From Streptomyces sp. Act143 (GTDB lineage: Bacteria; Actinomycetota; Actinomycetes; Streptomycetales; Streptomycetaceae): a DNA stretch of 64,000 bases. The stretch covers positions 7,083,514 through 7,147,513 of the forward strand of contig NZ_QFRX01000001.1 of NCBI RefSeq assembly GCF_003143935.1, written 5' to 3'. A program made the position numbers and the translations under genes. The notes beneath the pieces are model-generated. The model worked only from the letters and a program-made list of their open reading frames with translations, had not been told where the DNA came from and did not search any database. Shown piece after piece: positions 32,320 through 41,039 of the stretch (position 1 is its first letter; each line of letters starts with the position of its first letter).

Positions 32320-34371
32320 GTGACCGCCGTCACTGATCAGGACCACACCGATCACACCGACCGCACCGATCACGCGGAGGCGGCCGTCTCCGGCGACGCG
32401 GGCGGTGCGCCCGTGCAGGGCGACGCCCTGGATGCCGTACAGGCGGAGGGCGCAGAAGGTGCAGAAGGTGCAGAAGGAGCAGAAGGCGTAGGGGATGAGG
32501 AAGAGGTGGAAGAGGTGGAGGCAGAGGGGTCGGTTGACGCGGGCGTACAAGGCGTCGAAGGAGGCTTGGCATCCACCAGGGCCATGAGGGCTGGGGAGGG
32601 CGGGCCCAACGCGCGCGTGGCGGACGACTCCTCCGGGCGTGGTGACCTCTCCGGTCGTACCGACGCCTCCGGCGCCTGGGACGACGGGCTCATCGCGCGG
32701 CGGGTGAACGAGGGCACCGGTGGCGAGCCGGTCGCCGTCGTGGAGGCGCGGGGGACCGGGGCGCCGGTCGCGGCTCCCCTGGCGTACGACGGGGCGCTGC
32801 GGTCGCGGCTCGACGCGTTGCGGGAGCTCGTGGGGCTCTCGCGGACCCGGCTCGACAGCCGGACGCTCGCGGAGGCGGGCCGGGTGCTCGACGAGGCGGC
32901 CGCGCGGCGCAGGCTCTCCGGGCAGCACACCGTCGTCGCCATCGCGGGCGCGACCGGCAGCGGCAAGTCGCAGCTGTTCAACGCGCTGGCCGGCGTGACG
33001 ATCTCGGAGACGGGCGTACGGCGGCCGACGACCGCCGCGCCCATCGCGTGCAGTTGGAGCGACGGCTCGGCCTCGCTCATCGAGCGGCTCGGCATCCCGC
33101 CGCGGCTGCGGCGACGGCCTTTGCAGAACGCCGAGACGGAGGCCCAGTTGCGCGGGCTGGTCCTCGTCGACCTGCCCGATCACGACTCCGCGGCCGTGCA
33201 GCACCGCGAACAGGTCGACCGTGTGCTGGCGCTGGTCGATGCCGTCATCTGGGTCGTCGATCCCGAGAAGTACGCGGACGCGGTGCTCCACGAGCGCTAT
33301 CTGCGGCCCATGGCCGGACACGCCGAGGTCATGTTCGTCGTCCTCAACCAGACCGACCGGCTGCCCGGCGAGGCCACCGAGCAGGTCCTCGACGACCTGC
33401 GGCGGCTCCTCGACGAGGACGGGATCGCGCTGGGGGAGTACGGCGAGCCGGGGGCGACCGTGCTCGCGCTGTCCGCGCTCACAGGTGACGGCGTCGGTGA
33501 ACTGCGGGAGGCGCTCGGGCAGTTCGTGGCCGAACGGGGCGCACCCGCGCGGCGGATCTCCGCAGACGTGGACGCCGCGGCGTGGGGGCTGCGGCCCGTG
33601 TACGCGACCGGGCGGCGGGCCGGGCTGAGCGAGGAGGCGCGGGACGAGTTCGCCGTACGGCTGGCCGACGCGGTCGGCGCCACGGCAGCCGGGGAGGCCG
33701 CCGAGCGGGCCTGGCTGCGCAACGCCAACCGTGCGTGCGGGACGCCCTGGCTGCGGCTGTGGCGGTGGTACCAGGACCGGCTCGAACCGGTCACCGGGCG
33801 GCTTCCGTTGCGCGCCCCGGCCGACGAGGAGGCGACGGCCCGGCAGCGCGTCGAGCAGGCGGTGCGGACGGTCGCCGACCGGGCCTCCACCGGGCTGCCC
33901 GCGCCCTGGGCGCAGGCGGTGCGCGAGGCGGCCGTACGAGGTTCCCAGGGGCTGCCCGAGGCGCTGGACGAGCTGGCGGCGCGGGCCGGACTGCCGCCGG
34001 GGAGGCCGCCGCGGCCGGGGTGGTGGCCGGTGGCCGTGCTCGCGCAGGCGTCCATGACGCTGCTTCAGGTCGTCGGCGGGCTGTGGCTGGTCGGGCAGAT
34101 CGTCGGGTTCATGGCGCCCAACCTCGGGGTGCCGGTGCTGCTGATGGTGGCCGGGATCATCGGCGGTCCGCTGGTGGAGTGGAGCTGCCGGATCGCGGCC
34201 CGGGGGCCGGCCCGGCGGTACGGCATGGAGGCGGAGCGACGGCTTCGGGAGGCGGCGGCCGGGTGCGGGCGGGCCCGGGTGCTGGATCCGGTGGCGGCGG
34301 AGTTGCTGCGGTACCGGGAGGTTCGGGAGCAGTACGGGAGGGCGCTGGGGGTGGAGGCGGGGGTGCGGTGA
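32320..34371 (+). CDS. dynB: Bacterial dynamin-like GTPase, second of pair, membrane-linked
   Basis: This 683-residue partner has a long acidic, repetitive N-terminal region (about residues 1-130, with tandem EGA units encoded by a GCAGAAGG(T/A) repeat at 32453-32488). A GTPase domain (G1 GATGSGKSQ, G3 VDLPDHDS, G4-like LNQTDRL) is followed by a helical stalk. A hydrophobic hairpin near the C-terminus (MTLLQVVGGLWLVGQIVGFM and VPVLLMVAGIIGG) should insert in the membrane. It would anchor the heteromeric dynamin complex at the division septum. GTG start follows the dynA stop by 3 bp with GGAG upstream, indicating an operon. Confidence 0.82.
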   Translation: MTAVTDQDHTDHTDRTDHAEAAVSGDAGGAPVQGDALDAVQAEGAEGAEGAEGAEGVGDEEEVEEVEAEGSVDAGVQGVEGGLASTRAMRAGEGGPNARVADDSSGRGDLSGRTDASGAWDDGLIARRVNEGTGGEPVAVVEARGTGAPVAAPLAYDGALRSRLDALRELVGLSRTRLDSRTLAEAGRVLDEAAARRRLSGQHTVVAIAGATGSGKSQLFNALAGVTISETGVRRPTTAAPIACSWSDGSASLIERLGIPPRLRRRPLQNAETEAQLRGLVLVDLPDHDSAAVQHREQVDRVLALVDAVIWVVDPEKYADAVLHERYLRPMAGHAEVMFVVLNQTDRLPGEATEQVLDDLRRLLDEDGIALGEYGEPGATVLALSALTGDGVGELREALGQFVAERGAPARRISADVDAAAWGLRPVYATGRRAGLSEEARDEFAVRLADAVGATAAGEAAERAWLRNANRACGTPWLRLWRWYQDRLEPVTGRLPLRAPADEEATARQRVEQAVRTVADRASTGLPAPWAQAVREAAVRGSQGLPEALDELAARAGLPPGRPPRPGWWPVAVLAQASMTLLQVVGGLWLVGQIVGFMAPNLGVPVLLMVAGIIGGPLVEWSCRIAARGPARRYGMEAERRLREAAAGCGRARVLDPVAAELLRYREVREQYGRALGVEAGVR

Positions 34372-34639
34372 CCTTGTGAGTGGGGGGGCGTCGCTCGTTC
34401 GGGTGGCGGGGTTTTCCACAGGTGGGCGATGGTCCACAGCGCTCAGCGGGCTCGGCCCGGCGGAGGCAGTCTGGTTCCACGGCGATCGCGGCGGACGCGG
34501 TCGCCGGACGGGGGACGGACGCAGCAGCCGTACGGGACGGGCCCGTACGTGTGCCCGGTCAGCCCCTGTCTGCCATCCGCTGTCCGCTTTCCGCTATCGG
34601 CCCGGCACGGATGCCGGCCGGGCCAGGGAGGGGTTCGAG

Positions 34640-35110
34640 ATGAACGAGACGATCGTGTGTGTCGTGGGGAACGTGGCGACGCGGCCGGTGTACCGGGAAC
34701 TGGCGGCCGGACCGTCGGCGCGCTTCCGGCTGGCGGTGACCCAGCGCTACTGGGACCGGGAGAAGAGCGTGTGGACGGACGGGCACACCAACTTCTTCAC
34801 CGTGTGGGCGAATCGGCAGCTCGCCACCAACGCGGCGGCGTCGCTGAACGTGGGCGACCCGGTGGTCGTGCAGGGCAGGTTGAAGGTGCGGTCGGACGTG
34901 CGCGAGGGGCAGAACTGGACCTCCGCCGACATCGACGCGGTGGCGATCGGCCATGATCTGGCGCGCGGCACGGCCATGTTCCGGCGTGGACAGAAGCCGG
35001 GTGAGACGGGATCGGTGGAGTCCGCTGCCGCGCAGCCCGAGCCGAACTGGGAGACGCCCGTCGGTGACGCCGCCCCCCAACCGGAGTCGGAACCCGTCGC
35101 GGTGACGTGA
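34640..35110 (+). CDS. ssbB: Single-stranded DNA-binding protein, SsbB type
   Basis: The 156-residue protein has an OB fold (MNETIVCVVGNVATRPVYRELAAG ... FFTVWANRQLATNAAASLNVGDPVVVQGRLKV). It lacks the glycine-rich tail and the acidic C-terminal tip (DDDIPF) of SsbA that recruit replication partners. Streptomyces have two SSBs; the SsbB paralogue acts in chromosome segregation during sporulation. Its position directly after the division dynamins agrees with that. ATG 34640 has GGGAGG 6-7 nt upstream. The 268-bp gap before it holds no gene. Confidence 0.87.
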   Translation: MNETIVCVVGNVATRPVYRELAAGPSARFRLAVTQRYWDREKSVWTDGHTNFFTVWANRQLATNAAASLNVGDPVVVQGRLKVRSDVREGQNWTSADIDAVAIGHDLARGTAMFRRGQKPGETGSVESAAAQPEPNWETPVGDAAPQPESEPVAVT

Positions 35111-35157
35111 TGTCAGCCGACGGGAGCGGATGACGGCCCGGGGCCGTACCGAACTGC

Positions 35158-35209
35158 GGCTTATCGGCGAATGCGCCCTGAACGACCCTGGTGGATTTGT
35201 CGATAAGCC
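35158..35209. repeat. Long-loop inverted repeat after ssbB
   Basis: GGCTTATCG (35158-35166) and CGATAAGCC (35201-35209) are perfect 9-bp arms around 34 nt, in the 276-bp gap between ssbB and the surface-protein gene. It may be an operator or mRNA structure for the downstream gene; nothing else is seen in the gap. Confidence 0.35.
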
Positions 35210-35386
35210 CTGCTCGCGGGTGATCTTGGCGATAACGATTCCGAGTCGGATCGGCCCTGCGACCGCATCCCCGGGAACCGCGGTGCGGCGCTTCCTTAGG
35301 ATGCCGAACGTGGCTCTCGGGGCTTCTGATTCTGCTGGTGGGACCGTTCCCCCCATGTCAACGGGTCCTGCCTGAAGGGGAATTCT

Positions 35387-36808
35387 GTGTTTTCTTCGCT
35401 CTCTGCGCCCAGGACGCGGCGGTCGGCACGCGGACGAGGGGCGGCCCGGCTCGTCGCCGGGACGCTGCTGTCCGGGCTGGTCGCGGCCGGCGTCCTGGCC
35501 GGTGCCGGTACGGCCGCCGCCGGTGACGAGGCCGCGCAGATCCAGGGCGGGGCGACCGCCACCATAGGTGGCCTGAAGACCTACGGCACGGCCGTCATAC
35601 ACGACGACTCCGGCGACCTGGAGGTCTCGGCGGGCCTGTTCGAGATGTCCGTCGAGGGCGGCGGCATGCTCCAGACGTACTGCGTCGACCTCTACAACCC
35701 CACCCAGCGGGACGCCAAGTACCACGAGACGCCCTGGAGCGGCACCTCGCTCGGGGCCAACAAGGACGCCGGCAAGATCCGCTGGATCCTGCAGAACTCC
35801 TACCCGCAGGTGAACGACCTCGCGGCGCTCGCCGCGAAGGCGGGCGTGCGGGGCCTCACCGAGCAGGACGCGGCGGCCGGCACGCAGGTGGCCATCTGGC
35901 GCTACTCGGACGGCGCCGACGTCGACGCCGCCGACCCGCAGGCCGAGAAGCTCGCCGACTACCTGTACGACAGTGCCCGCCCGCTGGCGGAGCCGCAGGC
36001 CTCGCTGACGCTCTCGCCGGCCGCGGTCTCCGGCCGCTCCGGCGGGCTGCTCGGCCCGGTGACGGTGCACACCGACGCGGACAGCGTGACGGTCACGCCG
36101 CCGGCGGACGCCGTCACCAGCGGGGTGCGGATCGTCGGCAAGAACGGCATGGACGTCACCTCCGCCAAGAACGGCAGCCAGCTCTTCTTCGACATCCCCG
36201 AGGACGCGCCGGCGGGCTCGGCCGAGCTGGCCGTGCAGGCCTCCACGACCGTGCCGGTGGGCCGCGCCTTCACCTCCGAGAGCAGGAGCCAGACGCAGAT
36301 CCTGGCCGGGTCCAGCGAGTCGACGGTGTCGGCGACGGCGAGCGCGACCTGGGCCGACAAGGGTGCGATACCGGCCCTGTCCGCGGCGAAGAACTGCGCC
36401 GAGGGCGGCATCGACATCACCGCGGCCAACGAGGGCGACGAGCCCTTCACCTTCGAGCTGATGGGCCTGGAGCACAGCATCCCGGCGGGCGAGTCCCGGA
36501 CGGTGACGGTTCCGCTCCAGGAGGACCAGGCATACGACTTCACGATCACCGGCCCCGGCGGCCTGGAGAAGCGCTTCACCGGCGTCCTCGACTGCCAGAC
36601 CCAGGGCAACGAGACCGGCGACTCCACCCAGACCCTCAGCGAACCGAGCCCGGCCACGGTGGGCGGCACCGCCACCGGCACCAACCTCGCCGAGACCGGC
36701 GCGTCCAGCATGACCCCGGTGATCACGGGCGTCGCGGTGGCGCTGGTGGTGATCGGCGGGACGGCGCTGGTGCTGGTGCAGCGGAAGAAGACACCGGGCC
36801 GCGACTGA
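35387..36808 (+). CDS. TQXA thioester-domain, sortase-anchored surface protein
   Basis: The 473-residue protein has a signal peptide (basic start, hydrophobic LVAGTLLSGLVAAGVLAGAGTAAA, cleavage near AAA-GD). A thioester (TQXA) domain follows with the reactive cysteine in TYCVDLYNP and the glutamine in GTQVAIWRYSDG, then beta-sandwich repeats. It ends with a class-E sorting signal LAETG, a hydrophobic segment and a RKK tail. Thioester domains bond covalently to surface amines, so this is a likely adhesin or wall-linked cross-linker exported through Sec and anchored by sortase E. GTG start has AAGGGG 8 nt upstream. Confidence 0.88.
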   Translation: MFSSLSAPRTRRSARGRGAARLVAGTLLSGLVAAGVLAGAGTAAAGDEAAQIQGGATATIGGLKTYGTAVIHDDSGDLEVSAGLFEMSVEGGGMLQTYCVDLYNPTQRDAKYHETPWSGTSLGANKDAGKIRWILQNSYPQVNDLAALAAKAGVRGLTEQDAAAGTQVAIWRYSDGADVDAADPQAEKLADYLYDSARPLAEPQASLTLSPAAVSGRSGGLLGPVTVHTDADSVTVTPPADAVTSGVRIVGKNGMDVTSAKNGSQLFFDIPEDAPAGSAELAVQASTTVPVGRAFTSESRSQTQILAGSSESTVSATASATWADKGAIPALSAAKNCAEGGIDITAANEGDEPFTFELMGLEHSIPAGESRTVTVPLQEDQAYDFTITGPGGLEKRFTGVLDCQTQGNETGDSTQTLSEPSPATVGGTATGTNLAETGASSMTPVITGVAVALVVIGGTALVLVQRKKTPGRD

Positions 36809-36827
36809 GCGACCCGGAAACTCCCCT

Positions 36828-36859
36828 CACGCCCCGTGACCGGATGCTCGCGGGGTGTG
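36828..36859 (+). terminator. Weak hairpin after surface-protein gene
   Basis: CACGCCCCG (36828-36836) can pair with CGGGGTGTG (36851-36859) with one G-U. No T-run follows. Confidence 0.4.
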
Positions 36860-36967
36860 GTGGGCGGGCGGGGGCGCTGACATACGGGTTTCCGTCCGGG
36901 GATGGACGTACGGCAAGATGGGGTGTATCTGCCCACTGCCAGATTTCAAGCTGCCGGACGGTTTCTC

Positions 36968-38632
<1,665 letters not shown>

Positions 38633-38638
38633 TCGGTC

Positions 38639-39052
38639 TTGCGGCACATCTACCACTGCCCGCTGCGCTGGGCGGACATGGACGCGTACGGCCACGTCAA
38701 CAACGTGGTCTTCCTCCGCTACCTGGAGGAAGCCCGTATCGACTTCCTGTTCCGCCCGGAGAAGGACTTCAAGCAGGGGTCCGTGGTGGCGCGCCATGAG
38801 ATCGACTACAAGCGGCAGCTCGTCCACCGGCACACGCCCGTGGTCATCGAGCTGTGGGTCACGGAGATAAGGGCCGCGTCCTTCACCATCGCCTATGAGG
38901 TGAAGGACGACGACCTGGTGTACGTGCGGGCCTCGACGGTCATAGTGCCGTTCGACTTCGAGGCCCAGCGGCCGCGTCGGATCACCGCCGAGGAACGCGA
39001 GTTCCTGGAGGGGTACCGGGACGACGACGAGGAGGAGGCCGTCGCCGCATGA
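38639..39052 (+). CDS. Acyl-CoA thioesterase, hotdog fold
   Basis: The 137-residue protein has the 4HBT motif CPLRWADMDAYGHVNNVVFLRYLEEARIDFL with the catalytic Asp and HxN region, and a typical end (YVRASTVIVPFD...RRITAEE). YbgC/FadM-like enzymes hydrolyse short or long acyl-CoA. TTG start lies 6 bp after ettA, so they are co-transcribed; it overlaps the next gene by 4 bp (ATGA). Confidence 0.88.
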   Translation: MRHIYHCPLRWADMDAYGHVNNVVFLRYLEEARIDFLFRPEKDFKQGSVVARHEIDYKRQLVHRHTPVVIELWVTEIRAASFTIAYEVKDDDLVYVRASTVIVPFDFEAQRPRRITAEEREFLEGYRDDDEEEAVAA

Positions 39053-39717
39053 CGGTGCTCCACCTCGCCGACGAGGGGGAGGCGGCGGATCTCGCGGCCT
39101 TCCTCTCCCGCCTGCTCCACTACGACCGCGGAGCCGCCGTGCGGCTCCAGGCCGCCGGGACCGCGCTCGCCGTGTTCGGGCGGCCGCCGTCCTTCGAGGT
39201 GCTGGCGATCCGGGCGGTGCGGCTCGCCAAGCCCTATGAGCACGGGCTCGACGTCACGCTCGATGTGACCGTGTCGGCCGGGGAGTTGCTGGAGTCCCTC
39301 GACGAGGCGGGCGCCACCGCCGGGGTGCCGGCCGCCGTGACCGGGCCGCCGTGGGCCGGGGTGCTGCCGCCGCGGGGTGGATGGCAGGCCGTCGCCGGGC
39401 TGCCCGAGCCTGCCGCCCTGCGGGGCATGGTGGGTGCCGGGGTCGCCGAATTCCGCTCCCGTGTCGGGGAGTTGGCGCCCGAGAGCCGTACCCGTGCCGA
39501 ACTCGACCGGGTAGGGCGGGAGATCTGGTCCCGGACGGTCGGGGAGACCGAGTTGCCGGTGCGGGCCGTGCATGCCGCGCAGTCGCTCGGATTCCTGCGC
39601 GGTGACGGGGAGTTGGCGTTGCTGTCCTGCGGAGCGTGGCTGCGGCTTCGTACGCCGTACGGGTCGATCGCCGTGCGGCGGGCGGGGCTTGGGGCGTTGG
39701 GCGTCAGCGTGCGCTGA
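39049..39717 (+). CDS. Conserved hypothetical, 222 aa
   Basis: I do not recognise a named domain. The protein is soluble and starts MTVLHLADEGEAADLAAFLSRLLHYDRGAAVRLQAAGTALAVFGRPPSFEVLAIRAVRLA. This looks like a compact alpha/beta ligand-type domain widespread in streptomycetes downstream of the thioesterase. The ATGA overlap ties it to the thioesterase gene, suggesting a shared, unknown role. It converges on the ABC ATPase gene. Confidence 0.78.
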   Translation: MTVLHLADEGEAADLAAFLSRLLHYDRGAAVRLQAAGTALAVFGRPPSFEVLAIRAVRLAKPYEHGLDVTLDVTVSAGELLESLDEAGATAGVPAAVTGPPWAGVLPPRGGWQAVAGLPEPAALRGMVGAGVAEFRSRVGELAPESRTRAELDRVGREIWSRTVGETELPVRAVHAAQSLGFLRGDGELALLSCGAWLRLRTPYGSIAVRRAGLGALGVSVR

Positions 39718-39733
39718 GTGCCCCGGTGTGAAG

Positions 39734-40690
39734 TCAGCTGTGGTCGCTGTCGTCCGGCCATACGCCGATGTGGTCCGGCTCCAGTTCCAGGGCCACGCGG
39801 TCGCGCATGCCGAGGGCCTCGGTGTACTCGGCGGGGAGCTGGAGACGGCCGGCGCGGTCGAGCATGGCGTACTCGCGGGCCACGACCGTCTCGTGGCCGG
39901 TCGTCGCGTCGACCTCGCTGCGGCGCAGGACCTCCGTGGAGGTGCGGCCGTCGCGGATGGCGACCGTGCGGCGGACCTCGCCGGCGACCGCCTGGTCGTG
40001 GGTGACGATCACGATGGTCGTGCCGAGCTGCTCGTTCGCGGTGCGGAACGCGGCGAAGATCTGTTCCGCGGTCTGGGAGTCGAGTTCGCCGGTGGGTTCG
40101 TCGGCCAGGAGGACCGCGGGGGCGTTGGCGAGGGCGACGGCTATCGCGACGCGTTGCTGCTGGCCGCCGGACATCTGGTGGGGGTGGCGGTCGCGGCAGT
40201 CCGACACGTCCAGCAACTCCAGGAGCTCTAGGGCGCGTTCGGATTTCGCCTTGCGTGAGCCGCGGGTGGCGGACAGCTGCATCGGGAGCGTGATGTTCTG
40301 GGCCGCGGTGAGGTAGGGGAGCAGGTTGCGGGAGGTCTGCTGCCAGACGAAGCCGACGGTTCTGCGGCGGTAGGCCAGGCGGTCCTTTGCGGTCATGGTG
40401 AGCAGGTCGTGACCGGCGACGCGGGCCGCGCCCGCGGTGGGGGTGTCCAGGCCGGCGAGGATGTTCATGAGGGTGGACTTGCCGCTGCCGGAGGCGCCGA
40501 CCAGGGCCATGAGTTCGCCCTCGCGGACGAGGAGGTCCAGGCCCTGGAGGGCTTGGACCTCTATGCCGTCCGTGGTGAAGATGCGGACGAGGCGGTCGCA
40601 GGTGATGAGGGCGTCGTGGCCGTAGGTGGGGGTGTTGCGGGCCGCGGCGGCCTTGGTGGTCAGATCGGCGAGGGTGGGGTTGGTGGTCAC
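39734..40690 (-). CDS. ABC exporter ATP-binding protein (MacB/LolD type)
   Basis: GTG 40690 with GGAGG 6-7 nt upstream gives 318 aa. Motifs are Walker A GASGSGKST, Q-loop WQQTSRNLLP, signature MSGGQQQRVAIAVAL, Walker B VLLADEPTGELD and switch VTHD. A C-terminal extension (about 235-318, including RAGRLQLPAEYTEALGMRDRVALELE) looks like an AbrB/SpoVT-like strand-swapped hairpin, unusual for this group. Its partners are the two FtsX-type permeases just upstream. The complex likely exports or extracts a lipid, peptide or envelope component. Confidence 0.88.
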   Translation of the reverse strand: MTTNPTLADLTTKAAAARNTPTYGHDALITCDRLVRIFTTDGIEVQALQGLDLLVREGELMALVGASGSGKSTLMNILAGLDTPTAGAARVAGHDLLTMTAKDRLAYRRRTVGFVWQQTSRNLLPYLTAAQNITLPMQLSATRGSRKAKSERALELLELLDVSDCRDRHPHQMSGGQQQRVAIAVALANAPAVLLADEPTGELDSQTAEQIFAAFRTANEQLGTTIVIVTHDQAVAGEVRRTVAIRDGRTSTEVLRRSEVDATTGHETVVAREYAMLDRAGRLQLPAEYTEALGMRDRVALELEPDHIGVWPDDSDHS

Positions 40691-41039
40691 CGGGGGCCTC
40701 CTTGGCTGCTGGCCTGGGTGGGGATGGCTGTGGGGTGGGATTCGCTCGCCCGCGCTCGCGGGGTGCCTCCCCCACTCTCGGCTTCGCCCGAGCGGGTGGA
40801 CCCCCATCGCCCACCCGTGCCGCCCCAGCGGGTGGACCCCCATCGCCCACCCGTGCCGCCCCAGCGGGTGGACCCCCATCGCCCACCCGTGCCGCCCCAG
40901 CGGCCCGACTGCCCGCAGCGAAGCGCGCCGCTGGGGGTGCCGGAGGGTGTCGTCGTGCGGGTGCGGCGGCGTTGCGGCTGGTCGCGCAGTTCCCCGCGCC
41001 CCCTTGGGGCGTTGCCGGACCGCAGTCGCATGGAGCACG
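40691..41039. repeat. Gap with three 36-bp tandem repeats and a dispersed-repeat core
   Basis: Three 36-bp units begin at 40792, 40828 and 40864, and a fourth stops after 4 bp at 40900. Each can fold as CGGGTGG/CCACCCG. They follow a unique lead (40767-40791, CCCCCACTCTCGGCTTCG...) that together with the first unit matches, inverted, the element inside the second permease gene at 45688-45729. The frames here are repetitive shadows, not genes. Confidence 0.82.

Noticed and set aside
30595..34437. Open frame of 1280 codons on the minus strand
   Set aside because: It lies wholly antisense to the two dynamin genes, which have full GTPase motifs; the product is low-complexity.
40792..40899. CRISPR array
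   Set aside because: The 36-bp units are contiguous without spacers and there are no cas genes; it is a plain tandem repeat.
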